DNA of 64,000 nucleotides from Sparassis latifolia. Taxonomy: Eukaryota; Basidiomycota; Agaricomycetes; Polyporales; Sparassidaceae. The notes under the pieces are model-generated. The model did no database searches and was not told the DNA's origin. It was given only the letters and a program-made list of their open reading frames with translations. The stretch covers positions 2,170,001 to 2,234,000 of the forward strand of contig CM031558.1 of NCBI GenBank assembly GCA_018466975.1. The letters are read 5' to 3'. The first letter of the stretch is position 1. Every line of letters begins with the position of its first letter. Below are positions 34,485 to 43,647 of the stretch, piece by piece. Both the position numbers and the translations under genes were made by a program.

Positions 34485-36600
34485 AGTTGAATTTGCGCAT
34501 GGACGCTCGCATGTAAAACCATTCCTTCCCTGCCTCTCCCTGTCCATATTCGCCCCATAACCTCATCTGTATCCGGTGCTTTTCCCGCGTCCTGGCAAGG
34601 TGGAAGAACTCATTGTGTACAACGCCATCCATTCCCTGTAGCATCAGCCGCCGACCGCTCGACGCATTGGGCCCCCTAATAATTATTCGACTCGCGAGAC
34701 GCCTGCACGCGTCGTATCATGATTAACTACTCATGAATGCATACACCGTGTGCGCACGCACGCTATTTATCGGATCATGTGTACTGGCCCAAGATGTTGG
34801 ACGGTCTCCCTGTAGCCGGTCTTGTCTCTGTCGTGTTGTCGGTCGTCCTGTCTGTTTCACTGTCATTGCTTCCTGCCACTTGATGTCGCTGTGCCTATGC
34901 GTTCGTCCCTTTCCTTCGCGACCCGTTGACCAGTTTTCGTTTCTTCTGCTTCGCAATGTCTAATTAACGTCTTCTACTGGTGACGTGGCATTCAATCCCA
35001 GTTTACGTGCTTGGATTCATTACCCATTCTATTCACCCGTCGACACTCGCATTTCGTTCAGCCCTGGCTGTCCTCTCTTTTGGTTAATTTTTCTTCCGTA
35101 TGTGCACGTCTGTGAGTAGTCACATTCGTCCTACGCTAGTGCTACTTGTCTCTTCCTTCTCGCTGTGTAGTAAATCTCTAATAAACAATGCTTGTCGCCA
35201 ATTTATTGTGCGGCTAGTTGTGAAGGATACCGTCGGAAACGACGGCTATCTCGACTCTTCCGCTCGAAGGAGCAAGTGAGGGTAGTAAGCAAGGACGAAA
35301 ACTAACCAGTGCAGTCACCGACCTAACACAGGGGAGTTGAGGCGTATTCCAGCTGCGATCCTGCATAATAATCCCTGTACGACTCGGCGATTAACGTGAC
35401 CACGGAAAGGCCACGCCGAGGACCACGATGTTTATTCTACTCACAGAAGGACCTACATGGACCAACAACATCTTCAGGATCTGCAAAGCATTCGCGGAAG
35501 TATCGAAATCACCTTGTTCCCTGGAACTATTCTACGAGATCCCTGCTCCGAGAAAATCGAGAACATGTAGAACCCTAGAGGAGTCTAGACGTGACTGCGC
35601 GCTAGATTGTATTCACCTTGCCAATTCATCGCCCCCATTCAATGGCGTTACACAGGATATTTGTTCAACTCGCAACTATCCAGTAAAAGTTTATCTGAAG
35701 TCCCTTCATAGGACCTCTCCGTTTGTCCGTCCGTTTGTCCATTCATCCGCCATGATCCGCTGACGTTCCTGATATTGTATTTCGTTGATCAGGCCTTGCA
35801 AACGTTTTTGCTACTCGCCACAGTGGACGACCACGGTACCTACGTTATATCCAGCCCAGAGGATCCGCTTGGTAGCTCGGCGACATATGTAATCTCCAAC
35901 TGCTCGATTTCAAGAAACGCGGCGCTGGCTTGCGCTACTTTGTCCTCGGATACAGTAAACAGTTGTTGAGGTAGGGGAGGTTCCTCCTCTTCAATTTACG
36001 CGCAAATTTCTCATGCGGTCGGGGATCCTGACAGTCCTGACTGGGACCATGACCACCGCCCCAACCATTGGGTATGTTCCGTGGTCTAAGGGTTATGAGG
36101 TCTGCTTCACCATTGACGTGCGTCTCAGATAAGTGTGGGCGCTAAATTCAACGGGGCGAGCGCTGTGATGTGATGGGACTTTCCCCTCATCCTCTTCTTG
36201 CCTGAACCTCTGCACGCACATCCTAACTGACCTGTTTACAGCCTGTACCGTGCCAGGACACGTCGACAAATGCGGACCCGTGCTGCGCCAGGATGCGTTG
36301 ACGAGCCAGGACACGCCGACGAGCACCACAAACCTAGCATACAATGACGAACCTACCCCGCGAGCACGAGCACGACTCAGAGTGTCATTGGACCACCCAC
36401 TCCGTGCACGCCAGCGAGTGTCGTGTAGAACGGCCGCGAGCGTGAACAACCGGGACCACCGCGTCACAGGCGCTCGGCGTTGTGGAGCGCCTCCGAGGAG
36501 TGCCACCTGGCCCTCCCCCACGCTCTCCCCCATCTACCTTCCATTCCCCCAGGAATACGTCAGCAGGCGTTGACGAGCACGACCAGTCCAACGCTAAAGT
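34485..36600. other. Gene-poor region
   Basis: About 2.1 kb downstream of the Whi5-like gene. It contains that gene's 3' UTR and a partial tRNA-Val-like copy near 36077, but no frame with motifs or plausible splicing. Short AT-rich and pyrimidine-rich tracts are present. Confidence 0.45.
36077..36109 (+). pseudogene. Partial tRNA-Val-like sequence (5' half)
   Basis: The 33 bases from GTTCCGTGGTCTAA to GTCTGCTTCAC match the 5' half of the tRNA-Val at 37196 at all but two positions, up to the anticodon CAC. No T-arm or 3' acceptor strand follows, so it cannot fold into a tRNA. Probably a truncated duplicate or a fragment left by a tRNA-derived retroelement. Confidence 0.7.
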
Positions 36601-36639
36601 GCGCGCAGTGCCATACGCATGTCCACTAACTGACGCGGC

Positions 36640-37120
36640 GGGCATTTTCGCGACCGACGTGATCGTCTGGTTCTTGGAGGGCGGGCGCGTCCCTACAACC
36701 GCGTGAATAGCTCGGTGTTCAGGCACCCGGACGAAGTAGGCGCCATCACGCTGCAGTCGTTACCGCACTGACGATCGCGTGAGCAGACCGCGATCATTTG
36801 CGAGGCGGGCAGCAACATCATGTACACGAAGCTGCTGCGCGCCTCGAGGTGCTCGGTATGTAGAAGGGCGACGCCGTGTCCATGCACCTGTCTACGACCT
36901 GGTACACCGCCACTACCTTCCTCGTCTGTGCGCGCATGACGACTACGTCGTGTTCAGCGGCACCTTCCGGGGAATTGACCGCGGAGCTCACAGAGGATTG
37001 CGGGGGGTCCTTGTGCTCACATCCGGCAAGGGTCGTGGCGGCGACTTCGTTGAGGGAGGCATTTGCCAGGATGGGGAGGAACTGGGGGAGCTTATTTATG
37101 GGCCCATTGGTAGACCGTGG
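36640..37120 (+). pseudogene. Degenerate acetyl-CoA synthetase fragment
   Basis: Scattered over frames on the plus strand are pieces that keep the order of the N-terminal third of acetyl-CoA synthetase (ACS): DVIVWFLEGG, then YN-V-----FRHPDEVG, then YTKLLRAS, then KGDAVSMHLSTTWYTATTF, then VFSG and VLVLTSGKGRGG. The family has GDV-WFPEGG, KHPD, KGD-V-IY-P-TWQA, VFAGFS and R-VIT-DEG-RGGK in the same order. Stops and frameshifts interrupt it and the catalytic C-terminal two-thirds is absent, so it is a dead partial copy. A functional ACS gene would lie elsewhere. Identification is by eye but rests on five collinear matches. Confidence 0.72.
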
Positions 37121-37195
37121 GTGTGTGTGCAAATGGTGGGAAAGCTGGAGTCCCCAGGTCCTCTAGGATAGGCTGTCCTTGTAGTACTTGCACCA

Positions 37196-37282
37196 GGTTC
37201 CGTGGTCTAATGGTTATGACGTCTGCTTCACAGGCTTGTTCCAGGTCGCTGAAGGCTCCCGGTTCGAGCCCGGGCGGAGCCA
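37196..37282 (+). tRNA. tRNA-Val (anticodon CAC) with 14-nt intron
   Basis: Acceptor strands GGTTCCG and CGGAGCC pair (one G-T wobble), with discriminator A at 37282. The D-arm, anticodon loop TTCACA with anticodon CAC at 37229-37231, and T-arm CCCGG-TTCGAGC-CCGGG are complete. An intron at 37233-37246 sits one base 3' of the anticodon, the canonical position. The spliced length is 73 nt. The anticodon stem has one T-T mismatch. It reads GTG valine codons. Internal A and B boxes are present. Confidence 0.92.
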
Positions 37283-37300
37283 TGAAAACGTGTTTTGTGA

Positions 37301-37306
37301 TTTTTT
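37301..37306 (+). terminator. RNA polymerase III terminator of the tRNA-Val
   Basis: A run of six T residues begins 19 bases after the tRNA 3' end, as expected for Pol III termination. Confidence 0.8.
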
Positions 37307-38416
37307 AATCTTTTATCAAAGGTTTTGGATTGTATTTTCCTATCGGGACCTCCATGAGGTCACAAACTGAGTTTTCAATGAATGATTATACAGTGAAATC
37401 ATTCATGTCTGTCAAAATCCCCAGAAAGGGGTAGATAAATGGTGAGCATGGGAGTCTGCAATAGTGCAACTTGAAGGCTTGATATATGAATGGGTGGAAG
37501 GCTGGGTGATTGATCAGCCTGTGTACTGCCTTCTTCCATCTCAGTTTCTTTGCTACTACCAGAAGTGTGAGGTTTATCATCAGAATAGCAGATTTCTCTC
37601 ATTAAGTGTACCTACATCCATGTTATGGGACATCAGCATCATGCATTGGTTCTGATTATAGGTAGAAGGCTTAGAAAAGTGGGAAGGAATGGCATCTTGA
37701 TGCTGCACTGCCTGTGCACAAGACTCATCAGTTTGTGCCATGAAGGTACTGTAGATGTAGTGGCAACTCGAGAGCCAGTAGTGGAGACTGTGGGGGAGGA
37801 CCAGATCAACCAGTATCCTTAGGAAGTAATGAGACTGTCTGCCCAATGACGACTGGATGACTGGATGCCGCCATGAGGAAGAGAGCGAGTCGGAAAGAAG
37901 CACACACATGAGATTGACGAAGTAGAGAGCAAGGAGCGTATGCAAGACATCGACGAAGATAGTGATGGCCAGACACTGATGAGGTCAATGACGAATATGC
38001 TGGTGAAGAGGGATAGGCCTGCTCCCACTTAAATCATCAAGACAAGTATAAAGGAGAGATGTCAGACAGAACCGGAGCCGCGTTGCCGGATGGAGCACAG
38101 CTTCGAGATGGTGCTGCTGAAGAATATGCTCAGAATCAGGTCGGGTACTATTTTGTTTCTCATTGCGAGAGTATGTCCTATCCACACGAATGGACATCAA
38201 ATAATCACAAACTGTGAAATGCAAAGTGAGTTCAGCGTGGCCGCGATGAATAACAAACGAATGGCCCTCCTGCGCCTGCTCGGACTGCCGCACGAGTTAC
38301 GGTACGTTACCGAAACTGTATGATATAAATTAATTGCCGATATGGGACATGAAGGTATCCTGGACCGTCCGTAGAAGATGGCAGCATTATATAGGCGAAG
38401 TTTCAAAGCCGCCGAG
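37307..38416. other. Gene-poor region downstream of tRNA-Val
   Basis: About 1.1 kb with lower GC content than the flanks. Frames up to about 120 codons exist but have no start context, motifs or splice extensions. Possibly old mobile-element debris. It also includes the 3' flank of the cytochrome b5-domain gene. Confidence 0.4.
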
Positions 38417-39203
38417 CTACGACGAGGGCTCCGCCGTGAGGAACCCTACCATGCAACCATCTAGCATGTAATCTAGGTTCACCCAAGCATGAGTCAGTGC
38501 TAATCCCGGGTCAGTCAACAATTCATCGGACATGTAATTCTTACTCACCGAAAAGCTTGCTACCATCCCGTCCGGCAACCCTCATAAGCTCCCTCTCCCC
38601 GCCAGGATGATATGAGAGATATGGTGTGATATTGTACACCTTCCCGTTAAACACAGCCCACGCATCTTCCCTCTTATTATGCCGCCTCAGCATAGAAGGA
38701 GTTACACGAAGAAATGTATCCACGCCCTGGAGTTAGTCATCGTTCAGCGAACATCCAACATCCTTCCGTCAATAACGCACCCTCAAATCCTGGCCGGACT
38801 TCTTCAGGTTCGCCCAATCCAACGGACCATGCCCCGGAGCCAAAGCTACCTTCCCTCGCTTGGATGACTTCGCTGGAGGCTTGATGGTCGTTAGTGGGAC
38901 AGCCAATGAGCCACTCGAGATGCCAGGCTGTCGCTGGGCGAGCAGAGGTGGTGGTGGCGGAAGCATCGGCTGGGTGTCTGTGAGAATCATGGGAATGCCA
39001 TTCTCCGTGAATTTGTCGGATGCAATGCGTTGCGCACTGTTCACGCTAGGGAAAGAGGGAGGCATGTCGTCTGTGTCGTCTCCTCCGTGGATCGTCTCGG
39101 TGTCACCGTCTGAATCATGCGGGGCGCTCTCGACGATGGAGGGCGTGTTTGGGACATCCGATGGTGTTTGTGCATAGAGCCAACTGCGAAGATAAGACGC
39201 CAT
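38417..39203 (-). CDS. Cytochrome b5-domain protein (yeast IRC21-like)
   Basis: Exons 39203-38781, 38726-38549, 38499-38417; 684 nt, 227 residues, in phase. The N-terminal 120 residues are Asp/Ser/Pro-rich and probably disordered. A linker follows (ALAPGHGPLDWANLKKSGQDLR), then the b5 heme-binding domain LRVTPSMLRRHNKREDAW, with axial ligands His181 in HPGG (181-184) and His204 in LTHAW. The PGH-PLDWA-LK-SG-DLRG linker is typical of fungal IRC21-like proteins, soluble b5 proteins with no defined partner. No C-terminal membrane anchor is present, so it should be soluble. Redox partner and role are unknown. Confidence 0.9.
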
Positions 39204-39568
39204 GGAGTGGGAGGTCAGCCTAGGTCAGCCTGAGCTGATGCCACCAGTAGGATCATTTTGTAAGCGGTCGCTGATCTTGGATCTCAGATAACGATCTTAC
39301 CACTACGCCTCACCTGTGCAATCGTCCTTGCGCCAAGTAACGCTGACTCCATGTAATGGTTGACAATCTCTTTTGCGCTGGTGATAATCACGCCCGTAAG
39401 GTTAGAATATTTAAATCCACGGAGAACGTACAGGGCCGAGGGAAAACTTTTCACCAATGGCCAGTCGACTCTACCCGCATCGAACCAATGGCCAACAAAG
39501 TACACGACTGGGACATCAATCCGATAAGACAAAAATTCCACCAATGTCAACCGACTATCCACACTAGA
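39204..39568. promoter_or_regulatory. b5-gene promoter / 3' flank of the 753-residue gene
   Basis: The 365-bp gap between two minus-strand genes. It should hold the promoter of the cytochrome b5-domain gene. A 92-codon minus-strand frame begins just after the upstream gene's stop but shows no motif. Confidence 0.4.
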
Positions 39569-41950
39569 TCAACTGAAACCTCTCCGGCCCTCCTCACCAC
39601 GATCTGTGTCCGAGCGCCGCCTCTTCCGTCCTTGCATGAGTAATAACTGCGGCACAGTGAAGTACCTCTCGATCGGCGGCCTACGGTTTCTGGGTGGCTC
39701 CGGGCGATACGGTGACTGGACACTCGCATGATCAGCCGTATTTGAGGGACTAGTTGGGTTAGAATGCACAAGGGCATCTATCGACATCGCAGTCCCCCCG
39801 CTTGTCCTATGCTCCCTTTGGCCGGCGACCCACGGCGCTTTCTTGTACTGTGTGAGATAATCGATCAGTGCTGAGTAATACGACGAGCGCAGCGACTGAC
39901 AGTCTCTAGCTCGGGTTTTCCTCTCCATCGCGCCACAGCCTCACAGAATCGGACCGCTGCGCGCTCGACAACCTCACCGGGAAACTGCCATGCAAGATCC
40001 TCCATGTGCGTCGCCAGGTCAGGGGTGGAGCCTGGTACATCATAGAACTGTATGACAAAGTGTAAATTGAGTCGATATACAAGACCGCAACAACACACGC
40101 TAGACGAGACTTACCCGTGACAACCTATCCTTCATCTCCATCTCATACTCGAGCTCTCCACCTTCCCTCCGATAATAAGGAGCACCGCCTGGACCGACAC
40201 CGACGTCTCTGAGCGACGGGAACAGCACGCGGGCAGTATCTTCCAGGTCTGGGAGGTCGTCAGGGTCAAATGCAGTGAAATCGTTATCCTCCTCTCGTTC
40301 TTTATCGACATTCTGCTCGTTACCATTCTCACGACTCATTGCCCCTCCCTGATTTCCATTCGTCGCCTGGGGAGGGTGCGACTTAAGTGGCACCATACCG
40401 AGACCGACGCCGAGGAGGACTTCCAGCGGCTCGGTGCCTCTCCACCCAGCGGACATGTACCCCTCGAAAACAGCCCGTGTAAGGAGGCCTGCCAATAGAA
40501 AGTACCATTCCCGCGACGGGCGCAGAGCATGGTAGAACATCCCCGCTTCTGCAGCCAACTGGCGCTGCCCGAGGGGGCGAGGAGACATGAGACCACGGGG
40601 AGCGGACGAGCTGGCTGCCTGTGCCTGTGGTGCTGACGCGCCGTCCTCACCCCGACTCTCTCCGCCATCCAAGGAAATGCGATCTTCTGTAGCCTCTCTC
40701 CCTAGCTCCATGGCGACGAGTGCACTCAGCCGCATGAAGCGCACGATGAGCTCAGCAAGCTTCGTATTGCTCATGGCATTTGCGTCGCTTGCCGCAGACG
40801 CCGCGCCAGATGGCCGGCGTAACACCGTCCCTCGAGGACCAGGTCGCGCCAGCCCAGAGCCGATCCCGCTCCCGTCTTGCCAACCCGTGACGCCCCCGAC
40901 GAGTGCACCGCTGGACTGGTTGCCCATGTCATCTGGGCTACTGCCCGTGCTCGATACCGTGCGCCCCGGTACGCTGCGTCCGCGAGAAGATCCCCCGCCG
41001 CGGCTGGACGTCTGCGATTTGGACTCGACACATATTTCGCAACCCATGTGCAGATGCCGCGGACAGCGCAGTGACGGAGGCGAGTTCTGGTTGTCCTCCT
41101 CGGCACCTACGTTGTACAGTGAGCGAATGTAGTCACTTGGGTGAGGTCTGCGCGTCGTAGAGGATGGGGAGCGGTGGTTGGCCGAGGCCGAGGATATGGC
41201 CGCGAGCGGAACGAGTGCCGAAGGTAGAACGGGTGGAGCAGACATCTGTGCGGAGGGGTGACGGCCGAGAGGAATAGGAGCGCGTCGGGAGAAAAGATCG
41301 TTGACGACAGTCGCGAGTGCTAGTCGGAGGCGCACGCCGTTAGGGAGGGTATGCTGGTGAAGAGGGGCGGCCTGAGGACGTAACTGCGGAGACGTAGGGG
41401 TTTCGAGCATGTCATCCGGGTGAAGAGGTGGAACCTGTGGTGGCTGGTCGAGTATCGATGTCGCCACCTTCTCTACGCTTTCGGCTCGCAGTCTCAGACT
41501 CCTTGCCAATTGCAAGTCTTGCCTCTCGAACCGCTCCTCCTCTTCGTCGCCGTGGGGATGACCGGGCCCACCTGCTCTCGCTTTGAGTACATTCACATCT
41601 TCTCCGTCGCTATAGACTTCCTCCTCCTCTTCGTAGTTTTCGGGCCGCTCCCTGTGTGCATAGTTAGACGTGGACGGGCCGCCTGTGCGGTCAGTCATGC
41701 CGAGCTCTGCCCGAGCCTGCGCGAAGCGTGTGCGCCCATGAACCCAGAGGAGATGGTCAATGATTAGCGTCCTCGTAGACTTCTCCCTCGGTGGGATGGA
41801 ATGCAAATGGTGGGCGTGTTTGTGTGCGGGGGCTTTAAACGGTGCACCGTTATTCGCGCCCGGGTTTGGAATAGGTATCCGGTGCATCATAGGAGACGAC
41901 GACTGCTGTCGCTGATAGTCATGAGCACTACCGTAGCCTAGCAGCGACAT
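39569..41950 (-). CDS. 753-residue conserved-looking protein of unknown function
   Basis: Not assigned. Exons 41950-40115, 40047-39901, 39847-39569; 2262 nt, all in phase. The N-terminal half is low in complexity with an acidic run (ENYEEEEEVYSDGED). One segment, HLLWVHGRTRFAQARAELGM, looks structured. The central helical core (TKLAELIVRFMRLSALVAMELG and MFYHALRPSREWYFLLAGLL, then GWRGTEPLEVLLGVGLG) looks like a globular domain. A Cys/His cluster (LRCPRHLHMGCEIC) may bind a metal. The C-terminus ends in basic GRKRRRSD, a possible nuclear signal. The start is the ATG of MSLLGYGSAHDY. An in-frame ATG 36 codons upstream lies next to a donor-like GTGAGTCG, so that stretch may be 5' UTR. A copia LTR sits 476 bp upstream of the start. 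Confidence 0.75.
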
Positions 41951-42425
41951 TTCGGCCGAGTTCGATTGAGTACGATGACCTGTATAACCGTTGAGACTAG
42001 GAAAGCGGCAAATCCAAGTTCGTAACAACCTGTGCGACTCACCTACAATGCCCCTCAACCAGAGATAGGTAAAGCAGTGAATAAACTCTCGGGGACTCCG
42101 TGGATTACTACAATGGAAATTAAGATGCCTCTATGTGAATTCTGAGTCGCTCACCGACCTATGTAGTGCGGGTGTTGCGGGCGTTTAGCCTTGGTCCTTT
42201 CGAGCAGCTTGTGCGCACGAGAGAGGTTTGGTGTGGACGTGGACGTGGACTCTCTGGTGTGAACGGCCAGTGACTGGTGCGAATATTCCAAGCCAGCGTT
42301 TGACTAGCGCTAAAGATCGGAATTTGCCGATAGACTTCTGGAACGATCGTTCTTGGCGCGGTCTTGACACCCACCCCGACGATGACCGAGTGTTCTTTGT
42401 CCAAGTGCAGTTTTCGCATATTATT
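41951..42425. promoter_or_regulatory. 5' region of the 753-residue gene, cut by a retrotransposon
   Basis: This is what remains of the upstream region of the minus-strand gene before the copia 5' LTR begins at 42426. It contains donor-like GTGAGTCG sequences that may mark a 5' UTR intron. The original distal promoter now lies beyond the 6.3-kb element. Confidence 0.45.
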
Positions 42426-42616
42426 GTTGGGAATGCCCGGAGGAAGCGATCCGAGGGCACCCATGCCGCCACAGCGGGGAATGATTATGTAAGGGAACTT
42501 TATATAGAATGTATATAAAGAAATCTATTTCGGGAACCCGGCTGAGTAATCGGGTCTTCCCTTCATCCGAGACATCATCGCGATATTCTCTGGGAATTTA
42601 CCTATTATTCTCAACA
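42426..42616 (+). repeat. 5' LTR of the copia element
   Basis: 191 bp, TGTTG...CAACA termini. It carries TATA-like sequence (TTATATAG and GTATATAAAG, about 42500-42520), the likely start region for element RNA. Confidence 0.95.
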
Positions 42617-42629
42617 GGTTATGAGCCCC
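42617..42629 (+). other. Primer-binding site complementary to initiator tRNA-Met anticodon arm
   Basis: GGTTATGAGCCCC follows the 5' LTR directly. It is complementary to the anticodon stem-loop of initiator tRNA-Met (GGGCTCATAACC), not to a tRNA 3' end. This type of half-tRNA priming is known for Drosophila copia and yeast Ty5. Confidence 0.8.
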
Positions 42630-42729
42630 GAGACCGTCTAAACCTCGGACTTGTATCCTACTGCTGCTAACAACCAATAAAACTATCCTCACCCATACGA
42701 GAAAAACTACCCCTATTCCGGGCGACACG

Positions 42730-43647
42730 ATGTCGAACGACGACAAGGACATTCCGAACAGTATGTATCGGATCCATCCTCTGAAGGAGGACAACTGGAT
42801 GCCGTGGAAGAGGCGCATGACTGCATTCCTGGATGAGAAGAAGCTTCTCGGCTATGTCACCGGTGAGATACAGAAACCAGAGCCGAGCGCTAATCCGGAT
42901 ACCAGAGAAGCGCACGATGCCGAGATTCAGAAGTGGGACGAGAAGGATCAGAGGGCAAGGAATTTGATCATCATGTGCCTGGACGATGCACAAGTGATTC
43001 ATACGGAAGGAGTGACAATGGCGCATCATATATGGGATCTGCTTCGCACGGTAAAGGAGCCGAAAGGACAACATGGGATTATAGCGTTGAGTCGAGTTTT
43101 CTACGATTACCATGCTGACGAAGGTGTGAATATCCCGCAGCACATCGCCAAGCTTCGGGAGATACGTGAACAATTACAGATGATGGGAAAGCAAATAACG
43201 GATGCAGATTTTAATGGGATCCTCATCAAGTCCCTGCCCAGCAGCTGGGACTCGTATACGGCATCATACACTGGCACGATGAGTTCTCAGCCAAACTCTC
43301 CGCCAATGACGACACCAGAATTGATCGCTGTAGTCATCAGCGAATATAGGTGCCGTCTCGACCGCGATCAGCATGTCGAGCCAGAGCAAGTGCTTACTGC
43401 CCAGAGCCAGAAGCGGAAGCGAGACTTGATCAAGAAATGTTCCATCTGTCATAAGATGGGACACATGGCTGGCGAATGCTGGAACCGAGGCAAGCCCATC
43501 TGTTCCAATTGTGGAAAGTTCGGGCATGTTGGGAAAGATTGTTGGGCCAAAGGCGGCGGCAAGGAGGGACAAGCGCCTTCCAGAGCTGGACCATCCAATG
43601 CCCCATATCGAGGTGCATCATCTGGAGAACCTCCATACAAGCACTGA
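42730..43647 (+). CDS. Copia Gag protein
   Basis: An open frame of 305 codons. It has the copia gag start (DNWMPWKRRMTAFLDE), the UBN2-like capsid core, and two nucleocapsid zinc knuckles C-X2-C-X4-H-X4-C (CSICHKMGHMAGEC and CSNCGKFGHVGKDC). It packages element RNA. It ends at a TGA that lies in the same frame as the downstream protease, so in an active element this frame was probably continuous (CGA to TGA). Confidence 0.9.
   Translation: MSNDDKDIPNSMYRIHPLKEDNWMPWKRRMTAFLDEKKLLGYVTGEIQKPEPSANPDTREAHDAEIQKWDEKDQRARNLIIMCLDDAQVIHTEGVTMAHHIWDLLRTVKEPKGQHGIIALSRVFYDYHADEGVNIPQHIAKLREIREQLQMMGKQITDADFNGILIKSLPSSWDSYTASYTGTMSSQPNSPPMTTPELIAVVISEYRCRLDRDQHVEPEQVLTAQSQKRKRDLIKKCSICHKMGHMAGECWNRGKPICSNCGKFGHVGKDCWAKGGGKEGQAPSRAGPSNAPYRGASSGEPPYKH

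Noticed and set aside
36818..37283. Minus-strand open frames over the ACS fragment and tRNA
   Set aside because: One of them reads through the tRNA and the others are antisense to ACS motifs, so they are shadows.
39284..39562. 92-codon minus-strand frame between two real genes
   Set aside because: It starts right after a stop codon in a promoter-sized gap and has no family motif.
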